Below are positions 8,847 to 17,896 of a stretch of 60,367 nucleotides of DNA, piece after piece; position 1 is the stretch's first letter; each line of letters starts with the position of its first letter. The position numbers were made by a program, and so were the translations under genes. Origin of the DNA: Flavobacterium sp. (GTDB lineage: Bacteria; Bacteroidota; Bacteroidia; Flavobacteriales; Flavobacteriaceae); NCBI RefSeq assembly GCF_027490375.1, contig NZ_JAIXYH010000093.1, forward strand, positions 1-60,367, in the 5' to 3' direction. The notes under the pieces are model-generated. The model did no database searches, was not told the DNA's origin, and worked only from the letters and a program-made list of their open reading frames with translations.

Positions 8847-9680
8847 TTGAAGGCGTATTTAGAAGACATACCATTAGAGAAAGGCCGCCAAAGCTTGTAC
8901 GCCTACCGATTTGAACTGCCTTTTTTTGAATTCAAATGGCATTATCATCCGGAGTATGAATTGACGTATATAGTTCGCGGATCCGGATTTCGATTGGTTG
9001 GCAACAAGTACGAAACCTTCGAAGCCGGCGATTTGGTGCTCTTGGGAAGTCATGTGCCGCACACCTGGTCGAGTAAGGATGCGGCCGAAACTGTTGAAGC
9101 CATCGTTGTACAGTTTACACCTGCCCTATTTGAATCGCTCGGAAATTTACGCGAATGTGCCCGAGTAAAGTCGCTATTAGAAAACGCGTCTAGCGGCTTG
9201 GCTTTTGAAGCTTCCGTGGAATGCATCAGCGATTTGGAAGAAGTGATACAGCGAAAAGACTTCGGGAAAATTGTTCAATTGCTGCTAGTTCTAGACCGAT
9301 TAACGCAATTATCTTCTCGAAGAATTGCTCCCAATGCGGCACACGTAACAGTAAGCAAACAGCACGAAATGCGAATTAACAAAGTGTGCTTGTACATTCA
9401 AAATCGGTTTGCTGAGCCCATAACTTTGAAAGAAGTGGCCGAACTTATTTTTCTGACGGAAAGCAACTTCTGTAAGTTCTTCAAAAAAGCAGTAGGGAAA
9501 ACGTTTTCCGATTACCTGAACGAAATTCGGATTAACGAAGCAGCGCGACTGCTGTTGCAAACTGATCAATCTGTAGCGCAAATAGCCAACGACTGTGGGT
9601 TTGAAACGCTCAGCTATTTCAATCGGGTTTTCTTGCGAAAGAAAGGAAGTGCTCCTACAGCTTACCGTAAATTACATTAA
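8847..9680 (+). CDS. AraC family transcriptional regulator with N-terminal cupin
   Basis: A 277-residue protein. The N-terminal half is a cupin sensor domain (HYHPEYELTYIVRGSG, then GDLVLLGSHVPHTW, about 32-76). The C-terminal ~100 residues are the double helix-turn-helix of AraC/XylS (LKEVAELIFLTESNFCKFFK and VAQIANDCGFETLSYFNRVF). The frame has an in-frame stop just upstream and no ATG, so TTG at 8847 is the likely start. It diverges from the carbohydrate operon across a 160-base spacer and is the obvious candidate for its control, probably sensing a sugar. Confidence 0.92.
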   Translation: MKAYLEDIPLEKGRQSLYAYRFELPFFEFKWHYHPEYELTYIVRGSGFRLVGNKYETFEAGDLVLLGSHVPHTWSSKDAAETVEAIVVQFTPALFESLGNLRECARVKSLLENASSGLAFEASVECISDLEEVIQRKDFGKIVQLLLVLDRLTQLSSRRIAPNAAHVTVSKQHEMRINKVCLYIQNRFAEPITLKEVAELIFLTESNFCKFFKKAVGKTFSDYLNEIRINEAARLLLQTDQSVAQIANDCGFETLSYFNRVFLRKKGSAPTAYRKLH

Positions 9681-9684
9681 TATT

Positions 9685-12096
9685 TTACGACCCTAAACGA
9701 TTTTGCTCGTCTTCTAAGCCGGTTGATCGTTCGCGCATTTTCTTTACCGAATCGCTACCAAATTTGTAACTCACGTTTAAACGTACCTGCCGACTGTCGT
9801 AACCACCGTCGCCACGAATCGCTAAACCGCCAAATTCGGTATTTCCGTGCCAAGGCGAGGTAAACAAAATATCTGAAAAAGCGAGTCGAATATTGAGTTT
9901 TTTCTGAAGCAAAAGTTTCTGAAACGCCACATCTAATGAACCAATTGAAGCGGTGCGATACGTTCCGCCCCAAACGGCCGGCGACGAATACCAGCCCGAA
10001 ACTTCGATAGTATATTCTTTGGGTAACGAAAAAGTGTTTTGTCCGTAAAAGCTCAAGGTTTCTTGTGTTAACGGAACAAATTCTGGACTGTTGGCTGTGT
10101 ATTTACTCTGAAATGCGTTCACACTCGCGTACACATTCCACCAATCTTTAACATTAAACGGATACGAAATACCCAAGTTAATAACTTCTTGATTAGCAAC
10201 GTTTTTAGTAGTTAACGAACCTTTCGTTTCATCTACAATTTCGGTTACTTGAGCGAAGAAATCGGTTACATAAGTGTACGTTAAACTGGTGTTTAGCGTG
10301 TATTTGTACGTATGGCTAAACTTGAGATTGTGTGTGTATTGCGGACGCAAAAACGGATTTCCTTGTTGGAAATTTAGTTCATCAAGTTGAAACTGAAACG
10401 GATTTAAAGTTTGGTAATTCGGACGTTCGATACGACGCGAGTAAATAAGTGCCCAAGAGTGATTTTGATTGGCCGCATACGTTAAACCTCCGCTCGGAAA
10501 TAAGTCGGTATAGCTGCGTTTCACCACTTGGTTTTCAGAAACCTGATTGGCAGTAAGCTCGCCTTTCGATTGCGTATTCTCAGCGCGCAATCCCATTTGA
10601 AAGTTAAATTTACCAATGTCGCGACTAAAATTCACGTAAAGTGCATTCACATTTTCAGTATAGTCGAACGCATTACTTCGATTCGCATCAAAAACCGGTA
10701 TGCCGTCTTCAAAATCGAACAAATCGAAAACGTTCGTTGTTTTTACCAACGAAAACTTAGCTCCAGCGCTGAACTTTCCTTTCAAAAGCGGCTGCTCGTA
10801 ATCGATTTTAGACGTGTAAATATCGATGTCGGTTGGCGTTATTTGTCGCGTAATCTGACTGCTCAGCATTTCGGTTTCCGTCGGGTTGTAATAAATATTT
10901 GGCTGATACGAATCGCGGTCGCTGCTGTACAAACCGTAATCAACGTCGATATTTAATTGATGACCAAGCGAATCTTGATATTTGTAGTTTACGTTGGCAT
11001 ATAAATTTTTGTTAGTTGCCTTAGCAATGTTGTTGGCGCGCAATATACTGTCGGTACGCATTGGGTTTAGCAAACCAATGGGCGTTCGTGTATTTCCGTA
11101 GGTGTAATTGTTGTTGAAATTCCCCGAAACTATCGCTCCGAAAGTGTGTTTACTGTTTGCGGAATAATCGTAACCCATGCGGAAATTATTAGCGTTAACA
11201 CCGGATTCGGTACTGCCACGAGAGTTCAAAAACAATCCGTTTTGCGTGCGGTACAGGTTTATGAAATTGTAATTACGCCCGAATCGATTGCTGTAGTTGG
11301 CGTAAAAATTACCGTATTTACTGCGGTTATTAATTGTTACGGCATTAACTGTGGTTGCATATTCGCCCACATTTAAACCCGTAGACACGCTTCCGTTAGT
11401 ACCAAATAACTTGCTTTTCTTAAGTTTTATGTTAATAATACCTGCTGTTCCCGCGGCATCGAATTTAGACGACGGTTGTGTAATCAGTTCGATGGCCGAA
11501 ATATCGGTCGCTTGAATGGTTTTCAAAAAATCGGTTAAATCCGAACCACTTAAAAAGGATTGCTTTCCGTCAATGTAAATCAATACGCCCGATTTTCCTT
11601 CGACAATTAAATTATCGTTATTGTCGATAACCACGCCCGGAGTTTTTCTCAACAATTCAAAGCCTGATGTTCCGGTAGCGTTAATTGTATTCTCAACTTG
11701 AAAAACGGTTTTATCGGCCTGAACTTTAACAATCGGCTTTTTTTGGCTGATTACGACTTCAGTAAGTTGCGTCGATTTTGGTTTGAGTTCAAGCGCTCCT
11801 AAATCGGTATCGGCGGTAAGCGCAATGCCTTTCCGGATTAGTGTTTCGGCGGCTGCCGCTTCGATTCGCAGATTGTATGTGCCGGCAGCTACATTGGTAA
11901 ACACAAATTGAAATTGTTCGTTAACCGAAGTTGAAGCCACTACTTTGTTTGCAGCAGTGCTTAAAGTTATGGTTATCGGCAGGTTTGCTTCGCTGGCCGA
12001 ATCTATTTTCCCCGAAAGGGTAAATCCGGAATTTTGTCCGTGAACAAGCGAAGTTAGTAATAGGAAAATGACAAATGCGCTGCGAGAAACCGACAT
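9685..12096 (-). CDS. TonB-dependent receptor, outer membrane beta-barrel type
   Basis: An 803-residue protein with a signal peptide (about 1-20), a carboxypeptidase-regulatory-like beta-sandwich (about 22-105), a plug domain (GTSGFELLRKTPGVVI, then LITQPSSKFDAAGTAGIIN, about 130-225) and a long C-terminal barrel. The barrel resembles the outer membrane beta-barrel family (PF14905) rather than SusC, and no SusD is next to it. It converges with the AraC gene (4 bases apart). It may import the glycan or an iron/cofactor complex. Linkage to the carbohydrate operon is by position only. Confidence 0.88.
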   Translation of the reverse strand: MSVSRSAFVIFLLLTSLVHGQNSGFTLSGKIDSASEANLPITITLSTAANKVVASTSVNEQFQFVFTNVAAGTYNLRIEAAAAETLIRKGIALTADTDLGALELKPKSTQLTEVVISQKKPIVKVQADKTVFQVENTINATGTSGFELLRKTPGVVIDNNDNLIVEGKSGVLIYIDGKQSFLSGSDLTDFLKTIQATDISAIELITQPSSKFDAAGTAGIINIKLKKSKLFGTNGSVSTGLNVGEYATTVNAVTINNRSKYGNFYANYSNRFGRNYNFINLYRTQNGLFLNSRGSTESGVNANNFRMGYDYSANSKHTFGAIVSGNFNNNYTYGNTRTPIGLLNPMRTDSILRANNIAKATNKNLYANVNYKYQDSLGHQLNIDVDYGLYSSDRDSYQPNIYYNPTETEMLSSQITRQITPTDIDIYTSKIDYEQPLLKGKFSAGAKFSLVKTTNVFDLFDFEDGIPVFDANRSNAFDYTENVNALYVNFSRDIGKFNFQMGLRAENTQSKGELTANQVSENQVVKRSYTDLFPSGGLTYAANQNHSWALIYSRRIERPNYQTLNPFQFQLDELNFQQGNPFLRPQYTHNLKFSHTYKYTLNTSLTYTYVTDFFAQVTEIVDETKGSLTTKNVANQEVINLGISYPFNVKDWWNVYASVNAFQSKYTANSPEFVPLTQETLSFYGQNTFSLPKEYTIEVSGWYSSPAVWGGTYRTASIGSLDVAFQKLLLQKKLNIRLAFSDILFTSPWHGNTEFGGLAIRGDGGYDSRQVRLNVSYKFGSDSVKKMRERSTGLEDEQNRLGS

Positions 12097-12212
12097 AAAG
12101 AGGAAATTTTAAAACGCTGCAAAGAACGTACTTTTCCGTAAGTATCGCCCCTTAATCCGCCGAAAAGTAGCGTTAAAAAAACCACACGGAATTGTTAGGT
12201 TAACGATTGGTA

Positions 12213-12360
12213 CTTTTTTTGGGGGTGCCGGCGGCGTAGTCGTAACGCTTCGCAAACATTTCGCTGAGCCGCCGTCGCGCCATTCGTTTTATCTTTTTGG
12301 CAAATGTTTAGTGGAGATCCCGTTCGCCAAAAAGGATATCACTGCTGTCGCTCACCCAGA
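12213..12360 (+). repeat. Structured repeat family 2, copy b
   Basis: This starts after a T-run with GGGGGTGCCGGCGGC, which pairs with GCCGCCGTCGCGCC. A second hairpin follows (CTTTTTGGC pairing with GCCAAAAAG, about 12292-12334), and it ends near CGCTCACCC. Copy d at 43808 has the same order with altered stems that still pair. It lies in the gap between the TonB receptor and the S41 protease gene. The rest of 12097-12564 shows nothing recognisable. Confidence 0.8.
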
Positions 12361-12564
12361 AATGAGTTTTACGTAAGTAACCAAGAATTGTATAACATTG
12401 AAATAAGAACATCATTTTCAATGAGCGAACACAAACATTTATATCAAAATTAGGTGGTTTGTTGGCAAAAAATAAAGGTTCCAAAAAATTTGTTTACAAG
12501 AGCTTACGTTTTATCACTCAAAAAAATCCGCAAGTGTTTCTACTTCTTCGCACTTGCTACTCTT

Positions 12565-14772
12565 TCATTTATTAGTAAAAATTTCAAGTGCTTTTTCAAG
12601 AATTTCATCCCGTTCTTGTTCGATCCCTAAAGCAGTTTGCTTTACTTCGATATCGGGCACTATTCCTATCCGTTGCGTTTCTGGACCGTCGGGATAGTAC
12701 ACACCAATGCCCGTAAACGAGGAGTAAATACCGCCGGGTAAAACCAAATTAGAGACATTTCCATCGGCCGCTGCTGTAGTCGTTCCAACAATCAGCGCAT
12801 TCGGATGGGCTTGATAGGCCATAGCATGAAATTCGGCGGAACTTTGCGTTTGCTCATTTACTAAAACAATCACTTTCCCTTTGTAATAATTGCGATTGCG
12901 TATGCCCGTGAACATAGGCTTGGTAAATATGAAGGTTCCGGGTTGCTGTAAACTAGTGTTTGTAAACCTGGCGAAGGCTATTTTCTTGGGAAGAAAATAG
13001 CGAGAAAGCACTTCCAAAGGGAAATCGTTCGGATAATTGCGAGCATCGATAATTATTGCTTTTGACTTTCTTATTTCTTCCCAAATTTTAGGGACATACG
13101 CTCTTTTTAAACTTCCATTATTCAGGTAGGCAATATCGGTGTCGATCCATTTGAAGCAGCTGTCAATTTCGCGTCTTCTGCCGTAAATGTCGATTTCCGT
13201 GGGAGAAAAAGTAGAAACTTCGATACTTTCCAGTTTGCCCTTGCGCAGAAATTCTAGACGCATTTTTGTTTCGTTAGTCCGCAACAAATTCGTGGCAATA
13301 TCGCGAAGTTTGGTAGGCAAATTCGAAGCCGGAGTTACGGGAAGCCGCTCGTTTACAAGGGTTTCAATTGATTTTTCGTTTATTTTGGTAATAACATCAC
13401 CACGTTTTAAACCTGATTTAGCGCCCAATTCTCGATTGTGGAAATCAGCTACCACAGCTTGTTTCTCTGCAAATGTAACTTTTGCCACGGCATACCGACT
13501 GCCAAAATAGGTATTCAAAACTTCACTTTTGTTTAATAAAGTTGCATGCGTATCTTGTATTTGAGTAATGAGTTGCAGAACCGCGATTGTGTATTCCGTC
13601 TCATTCTTTGCATTCAAAAACTTAGGCAAGAACGCCTTTAAAACCGACCGCCAATTTTCGTCAATGGCATATTTATAAGGAAAAAAATACTCAATCATAT
13701 TCCAATACCGGAACAAGGACACAAGTCGGAAACCGGCATCGGGATAAAGCATTTCATCGTAGGCCTTTTCGTTGGTGAATTGCGGATTTCTAACCTCCGG
13801 ATAGAAGTCGACGTAATAATGCTTCTGTGGGCGTTTAGCGGATTCAATCTGTTGTAAAAGTGCAATTAATTCTGGTGAAAAATCTGAAGAAGTAAACCAA
13901 CTAAAATCGGTTTGAATTTTAATTTGGGAATCGCGTAGTTTGGTCTTTTTGCTTGTTTCGATCGTTCCAAAACTGCGAACCCAGTTACTTAGACATGTAT
14001 TAAATTCCGCTAAATCATGCGCTTGTAGTACTTTGGGTAAAATGCGCAACAGTTCGTAATCCATTTGGTAATTTCCTGCGGCACAATTTGGATGATAGTA
14101 TTTGAGAAACCCCCAAAGCAAACCCAGTTTTTCTAAACGTGCTAAAGTTATTTCATCGGTAGGAATAGATTGAATATTGGAACCGCTGTCTAAGGATTGG
14201 TCGTAGTCTGCTGGGAATTTTTGTTTTTGAAAAACTTTAGCTTGCGTAACATCTACGCCGTCAATGCTTACGCGCAGCTGGTCGATCCACATTTTACCGG
14301 AACCTACTAGTAAACCACCTAAGGCAATTTGCGTAGTATTTTCAGGTGAGAGTTCTAGCGTGAGTTCGTACTTTTTCCAGTCGGTTGTACCTTTAATTCC
14401 GGAATTACTCATATTGTCGATTGCAATATTGGGATCAATTCGAATCCAAATGCCTGCATAGCCATTCTTGACGTTTTCTGTTTTTACGTATGCAGAAACT
14501 GTTATCGTTTTACCGGCATAATTTTGGGGTAAAGTATAGCCAATGGCTTTGTAATCGTAATTTGTGCCGTTGTAAGATAAGGCTGCGCTGTAATTACCAT
14601 TATACCTTTGGATGGAATCGGCTGAAACTTCGTATTGGTCACTACCAAATGAATACCAACTGGAAAACGAACCTTTGTTTTGAAGTTCAAAATCGAAATC
14701 GGCAGTTACAGCAGACTGTGAAAAAACAAGTGTTGTACAGAGAACGAGCAAAATGGTTGGTCGTTTTTTCAT
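12565..14772 (-). CDS. Secreted S41 family peptidase (C-terminal processing protease-like)
   Basis: A 735-residue protein starting at the ATG at 14772; the GTG nine bases upstream is unlikely. Signal peptide about 1-19. An N-terminal carbohydrate-binding-like beta domain (about 25-170) is followed by a helical domain, a PDZ-like segment (SGLKRGDVITKINEKSIETL) and the S41 catalytic domain. The probable nucleophile is the serine in VNEQTQSSAEFHAMA, with IIIDARNYPNDFP as the core strand and a TTAAADGN turn. S41 members cleave C-terminal tails in the periplasm. Substrate unknown. It stands alone between long spacers. Confidence 0.88.
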   Translation of the reverse strand: MKKRPTILLVLCTTLVFSQSAVTADFDFELQNKGSFSSWYSFGSDQYEVSADSIQRYNGNYSAALSYNGTNYDYKAIGYTLPQNYAGKTITVSAYVKTENVKNGYAGIWIRIDPNIAIDNMSNSGIKGTTDWKKYELTLELSPENTTQIALGGLLVGSGKMWIDQLRVSIDGVDVTQAKVFQKQKFPADYDQSLDSGSNIQSIPTDEITLARLEKLGLLWGFLKYYHPNCAAGNYQMDYELLRILPKVLQAHDLAEFNTCLSNWVRSFGTIETSKKTKLRDSQIKIQTDFSWFTSSDFSPELIALLQQIESAKRPQKHYYVDFYPEVRNPQFTNEKAYDEMLYPDAGFRLVSLFRYWNMIEYFFPYKYAIDENWRSVLKAFLPKFLNAKNETEYTIAVLQLITQIQDTHATLLNKSEVLNTYFGSRYAVAKVTFAEKQAVVADFHNRELGAKSGLKRGDVITKINEKSIETLVNERLPVTPASNLPTKLRDIATNLLRTNETKMRLEFLRKGKLESIEVSTFSPTEIDIYGRRREIDSCFKWIDTDIAYLNNGSLKRAYVPKIWEEIRKSKAIIIDARNYPNDFPLEVLSRYFLPKKIAFARFTNTSLQQPGTFIFTKPMFTGIRNRNYYKGKVIVLVNEQTQSSAEFHAMAYQAHPNALIVGTTTAAADGNVSNLVLPGGIYSSFTGIGVYYPDGPETQRIGIVPDIEVKQTALGIEQERDEILEKALEIFTNK

Positions 14773-15039
14773 TGTTAGCACTTTGAGATCATTCCAAAAA
14801 TAGGCGCTAACGAGAAAGTAGCACTGCGGTTTAACGAAAACTTACCACATAAAGTAGATTGAGGCAAAGATTGACAAACGAGTACATTCTCGAAGAATTT
14901 GGTACAGCATCGACTAATGTTCTAGGTACTTCGGTAGATTTTTGTGTTAAGAAACGTAGTTCAAGTAGCGCAAATACATTAGTGTCTTAACATGGCAATA
15001 GTTCAACACACTGGAGTCGCAGCATTTCAATTTAGTACG
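14773..15039. other. Spacer without recognisable genes
   Basis: Upstream region of the S41 gene. Apart from the -7-like box at 14795-14802 I see no coding signal, hairpin or repeat. Confidence 0.5.
14795..14802 (-). promoter_or_regulatory. -7 box upstream of the S41 peptidase gene
   Basis: TATTTTTG on the minus strand matches TAnnTTTG and ends 22 bases before the ATG. No convincing -33 TTTG is at the expected distance. Confidence 0.4.
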
Positions 15040-15159
15040 CTATTTACTTTTCTCTTTTTTAGCTTTTTTTAATTCTTTCGCTTCCGGTATTTCCGGAATT
15101 CGCTTTTCACCTTTACAACCACAGACTTTCGGTTGACCACATAGGCACAGAGGAGACAT
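15040..15159 (-). CDS. Possible small cysteine-rich ORF (39 aa)
   Basis: An ATG-started frame whose product begins with a cluster of four cysteines (CLCGQPKVCGC) and ends in a charged Lys/Glu tail. The frame is closed by a stop three codons upstream, so it is not the end of a larger gene. The 5' part overlaps AACCACATAGGCACAGAG, a word resembling flavobacterial intergenic repeats, which argues against a real gene. No family recognised. Confidence 0.22.
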   Translation of the reverse strand: MSPLCLCGQPKVCGCKGEKRIPEIPEAKELKKAKKEKSK

Positions 15160-15322
15160 AGGTTGCTAAATTTTATTATTTGTAAGAGTATTGTAGTGAT
15201 TTGGGAAACGAACCGTTGGTATTATAACTTCTTTTAACCTTTTTAAAATAGTATTTTTGACATTGGAGTTACCAAACATGTACCGAAAGCAATAAAACTA
15301 AGGTTGTCAAGTTGTAAGCGAA

Positions 15323-15671
15323 TTATTGGCAATAATTTGATCGAAATTTCTTTGGTTCGTATTCATATAAAATTTCTCTGACGCCGGAGAAATCTGACTT
15401 TGAAGCGTCTTTATAAGTTATTTTTGAGCGGTTTTCATCAACAAACTTCTTCCAAGCGTTAAGTTCTGCTGTTGTTGGTTCATAGATTATTCCGAAATAG
15501 GTACCAATCAGACTTCTTTGGATAAATACCCGTCAAACATGCAATCGAGTTTAGTAATTGAACATTGTAACTGTTCCCACTTTCAATCAGTTCAATTTGA
15601 GATATAACTTCGTCTGCTGCGCTATTATCCGGGCTATTTTGAGAAAAGCCAACTGCTACATAAAAAAGCAA
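15323..15671 (-). pseudogene. Frameshifted remnant of a small secreted protein
   Basis: Three frames in series give protein-like sequence on the minus strand. First is an apolar leader and about 45 residues (VGFSQNSPDNSAADEV... up to LLNSIA, 15671 to about 15540). A short stretch in a second frame follows (MFDGYLSKEV). Then a third frame (IGTYFGIIYEPTTAELNAWKKF onward) runs to a stop at 15323. Two one-base shifts within about 40 bases explain the breaks. The intact protein would be about 110 residues. Function not recognised. Sequencing error could also cause the shifts. Confidence 0.45.
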
Positions 15672-15807
15672 GATGCAAACACAGAGTCTATCTATTACTT
15701 AAATTGTTTTGAAAATTTGAAGTAGCATCAGTTAAAACGTTACAAAAAACTTCATTCATATAATATCACATTTTAATAAATCCACCCTAAATTAAACTAA
15801 ATTCCTG

Positions 15808-16767
15808 CTAAACGACATCAGATTTCTCATCAACTAATCTTTTACTTAAAGTTCTGTACTTTTTCCTTAACCTCCATAATGTAATCGATAGAGTACAAAT
15901 TACAATTGAAGCAAGTGTTAATGTTATCACAAATACATTTTGATGATATATATTATGTAAAAAAAGTTGGTGGTTTTCTTTACGAAGTTCTAGCAATAAC
16001 ATATTGCTCGCCAAATCAATTCGTTCTCTTAGAGGCAAAGTATCATAACCATAATCTCTCGCTTTATAATAAATCTGTTTTGCATCATGGTAATTCTTTT
16101 CTAGAAATACTAAATTTCCCAATTCGAAAAGTAAAATACCAATTATCGGATCTTCTGTTTTAATGAAAGATAATCGTTCGTTCAATTGAAAATATAAGGA
16201 ATTTATAAGCGCTTTTCTTTGTGCTTTTGATAGAGTACTAGTAGGCTCTTCTAAGTTTCCAAAATTGGTGTTTAATAAAAAGTTAGAGTTAACGTATTTA
16301 GTTCCGCCGATTTTCGCTTCTAGTATTTTTAAATGAAGCCACTCGGAACCCATATGGGATTTTGGATTTAATCGAATCGCCTTACTAATCCAAAACAAAG
16401 CTTTTTGATAATCTCCAAGAAGCTCGTAAATCGTTCCAACATTAGAAGCCGTTGAATATCTGTTTGGTTCCAACTGTTCAATTTTAAAATAAATCTGTAG
16501 AGCTTGCTGATACTTCCCTTGAATTGTAAGTACATAACCTTTATCAGACAAATAATCAATATCTCTTGTAGCTGTATAAAGACTATCTAGTTCTCTAATT
16601 AATTTTGGGAAATTGTCAATGTAAAAATCGTGACCGTAAGGTATTACTCCATCGTGATCTTCATAAATAAAAGCTCCATTTTTAAGTTTTTTAGTTTCCC
16701 CGTTCAAACAGGCGAATGAATGCTGTAATAGAACAAGAAATAGTATTAACAAATGCCTTCGGTTCAT
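15808..16767 (-). CDS. TPR-containing protein with C-terminal membrane anchor
   Basis: A 319-residue protein. Signal peptide about 1-20 (with a Cys at residue 20), then tetratricopeptide-like repeats at about 60-165, the clearest being TASNVGTIYELLGDYQKALF and the helix pair before it. A transmembrane helix at about 279-301 is followed by a basic cytoplasmic tail. The TPR part would be periplasmic and probably a protein-binding scaffold. The gene is isolated, the neighbours give no functional clue, and AT content is higher than in the flanking metabolic genes. Confidence 0.75.
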   Translation of the reverse strand: MNRRHLLILFLVLLQHSFACLNGETKKLKNGAFIYEDHDGVIPYGHDFYIDNFPKLIRELDSLYTATRDIDYLSDKGYVLTIQGKYQQALQIYFKIEQLEPNRYSTASNVGTIYELLGDYQKALFWISKAIRLNPKSHMGSEWLHLKILEAKIGGTKYVNSNFLLNTNFGNLEEPTSTLSKAQRKALINSLYFQLNERLSFIKTEDPIIGILLFELGNLVFLEKNYHDAKQIYYKARDYGYDTLPLRERIDLASNMLLLELRKENHQLFLHNIYHQNVFVITLTLASIVICTLSITLWRLRKKYRTLSKRLVDEKSDVV

Positions 16768-17121
16768 TGGATATAGTTTAGTAAATAGGACAACGCGGTT
16801 AAATAAAGATAGTTGAGCACCGCCAAAGTGACTGCCGTAATTTTTTCTCTAAAAATAATGCTTTTATAAAAGCTAACGTTAACACATTTAATTGTGGCTA
16901 ACAAAGGTTCTAATCCAAGTTTTAACACGATGCTTTAACTGAAAATTAAAGTCTTAATATTGCCAGACCGTTGTGCCTATGCGTTAGTTACGCTATATTA
17001 ATTATTTGACAACTGTAACCCCAATATTCAGTATTCGGCAGCACTGCGTATTCGCCGTTACTTACGAAGGAACACCTTAATTTTTGTTTTAAACAACTAC
17101 CTGCTATTACAATAGGTTGGA
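16768..17121. other. Spacer without recognisable genes
   Basis: 354 bases between two minus-strand genes. No ORF, clear hairpin or repeat from the families listed here was seen. Its right part presumably holds the 3' end of the 17122-17637 transcript. Confidence 0.5.
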
Positions 17122-17637
17122 CTATTTCAATTTTTTACGCTTTTTATCTTTAGTTTCTATGAGAACTACGTTTCTTGCGCTGCGATGCATTAACTCTGAA
17201 TTTTTTGCCGGCTTAAGAACTTTGATTGATTTTATCGCTGTAACCTCTATTTTAACCGCCGCAGTATCTACGAGTACTCCATTAATTACAAAATCTGTTG
17301 GTAAAGCTTTTTCGCTGGCAGTTTTTAAGTCGGGTTTCAAATTTGCCAAACTAATTAATTGGTTTTGTTTTTTACGCGTTATCAAAATAGCTCCTTTTGT
17401 TGAACCACTGTGTATCTTAGCATCTTCACCTTTAAAGTATTTTACTTCTTTTAGGTTGTGAGGGTCAAGATATGTTTTTGACATATTCATCTCTACGCTA
17501 TCTACATAAGTTTTTCCAGGAATAACATAGAAAGTTGGGGTGACTTTAATTTTTGCGAGCGTGTCAGACAATGACTCCCTTTGTCCGAAACAAACTAGTG
17601 CTGAAAGCAGCGATAAATTAAGAATTAAACGGAACAT
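17122..17637 (-). CDS. Secreted protein with two plug-like repeats
   Basis: A 171-residue protein with a signal peptide (about 1-19). Two related segments follow: about 44-88 (ending in KGAILITRKK) and about 115-163 (ending in ARNVVLIETKD). Each has a strand with VDS or VDT, an IKxIKVLK-like strand and a closing ILI strand. This pattern resembles the core of a TonB-receptor plug domain, cut loose from any barrel. It is too small for a receptor. Role unknown; it could be a decoy, an adaptor, or a diverged accessory domain. Confidence 0.7.
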   Translation of the reverse strand: MFRLILNLSLLSALVCFGQRESLSDTLAKIKVTPTFYVIPGKTYVDSVEMNMSKTYLDPHNLKEVKYFKGEDAKIHSGSTKGAILITRKKQNQLISLANLKPDLKTASEKALPTDFVINGVLVDTAAVKIEVTAIKSIKVLKPAKNSELMHRSARNVVLIETKDKKRKKLK

Positions 17638-17687
17638 GTCGAGATGATTACAAGAAACGAGTATTTAGATTAAGTCGCTACTGATCC

Positions 17688-17695
17688 CAAATATA
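17688..17695 (-). promoter_or_regulatory. -7 box upstream of the plug-like protein gene
   Basis: TATATTTG on the minus strand, an exact TAnnTTTG match about 50 bases before the ATG at 17637. The -33 element is not clear. Confidence 0.4.
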
Positions 17696-17896
17696 CAAAT
17701 CTTCACAACGCAATTTTACAAGACTTGTTAAAAAAACGCCATTTTGCCCGATCCGAATTTTAGCATTTTGAGTTGAAAATAGAAGTCGATGATCCAAAAG
17801 TCTACAGAAGATTCAATTCCTATTGTTCTTGTGATATTTTAAAGAAATTAGTAGTTGTACGGTAGCTACCCGCATTAGGTGTAGCAACTACTCATC

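Noticed and set aside
9685..12096. SusC identity for the TonB receptor
   Set aside because: The barrel resembles the PF14905 group, it lacks the SusC plug length, and no SusD is adjacent.
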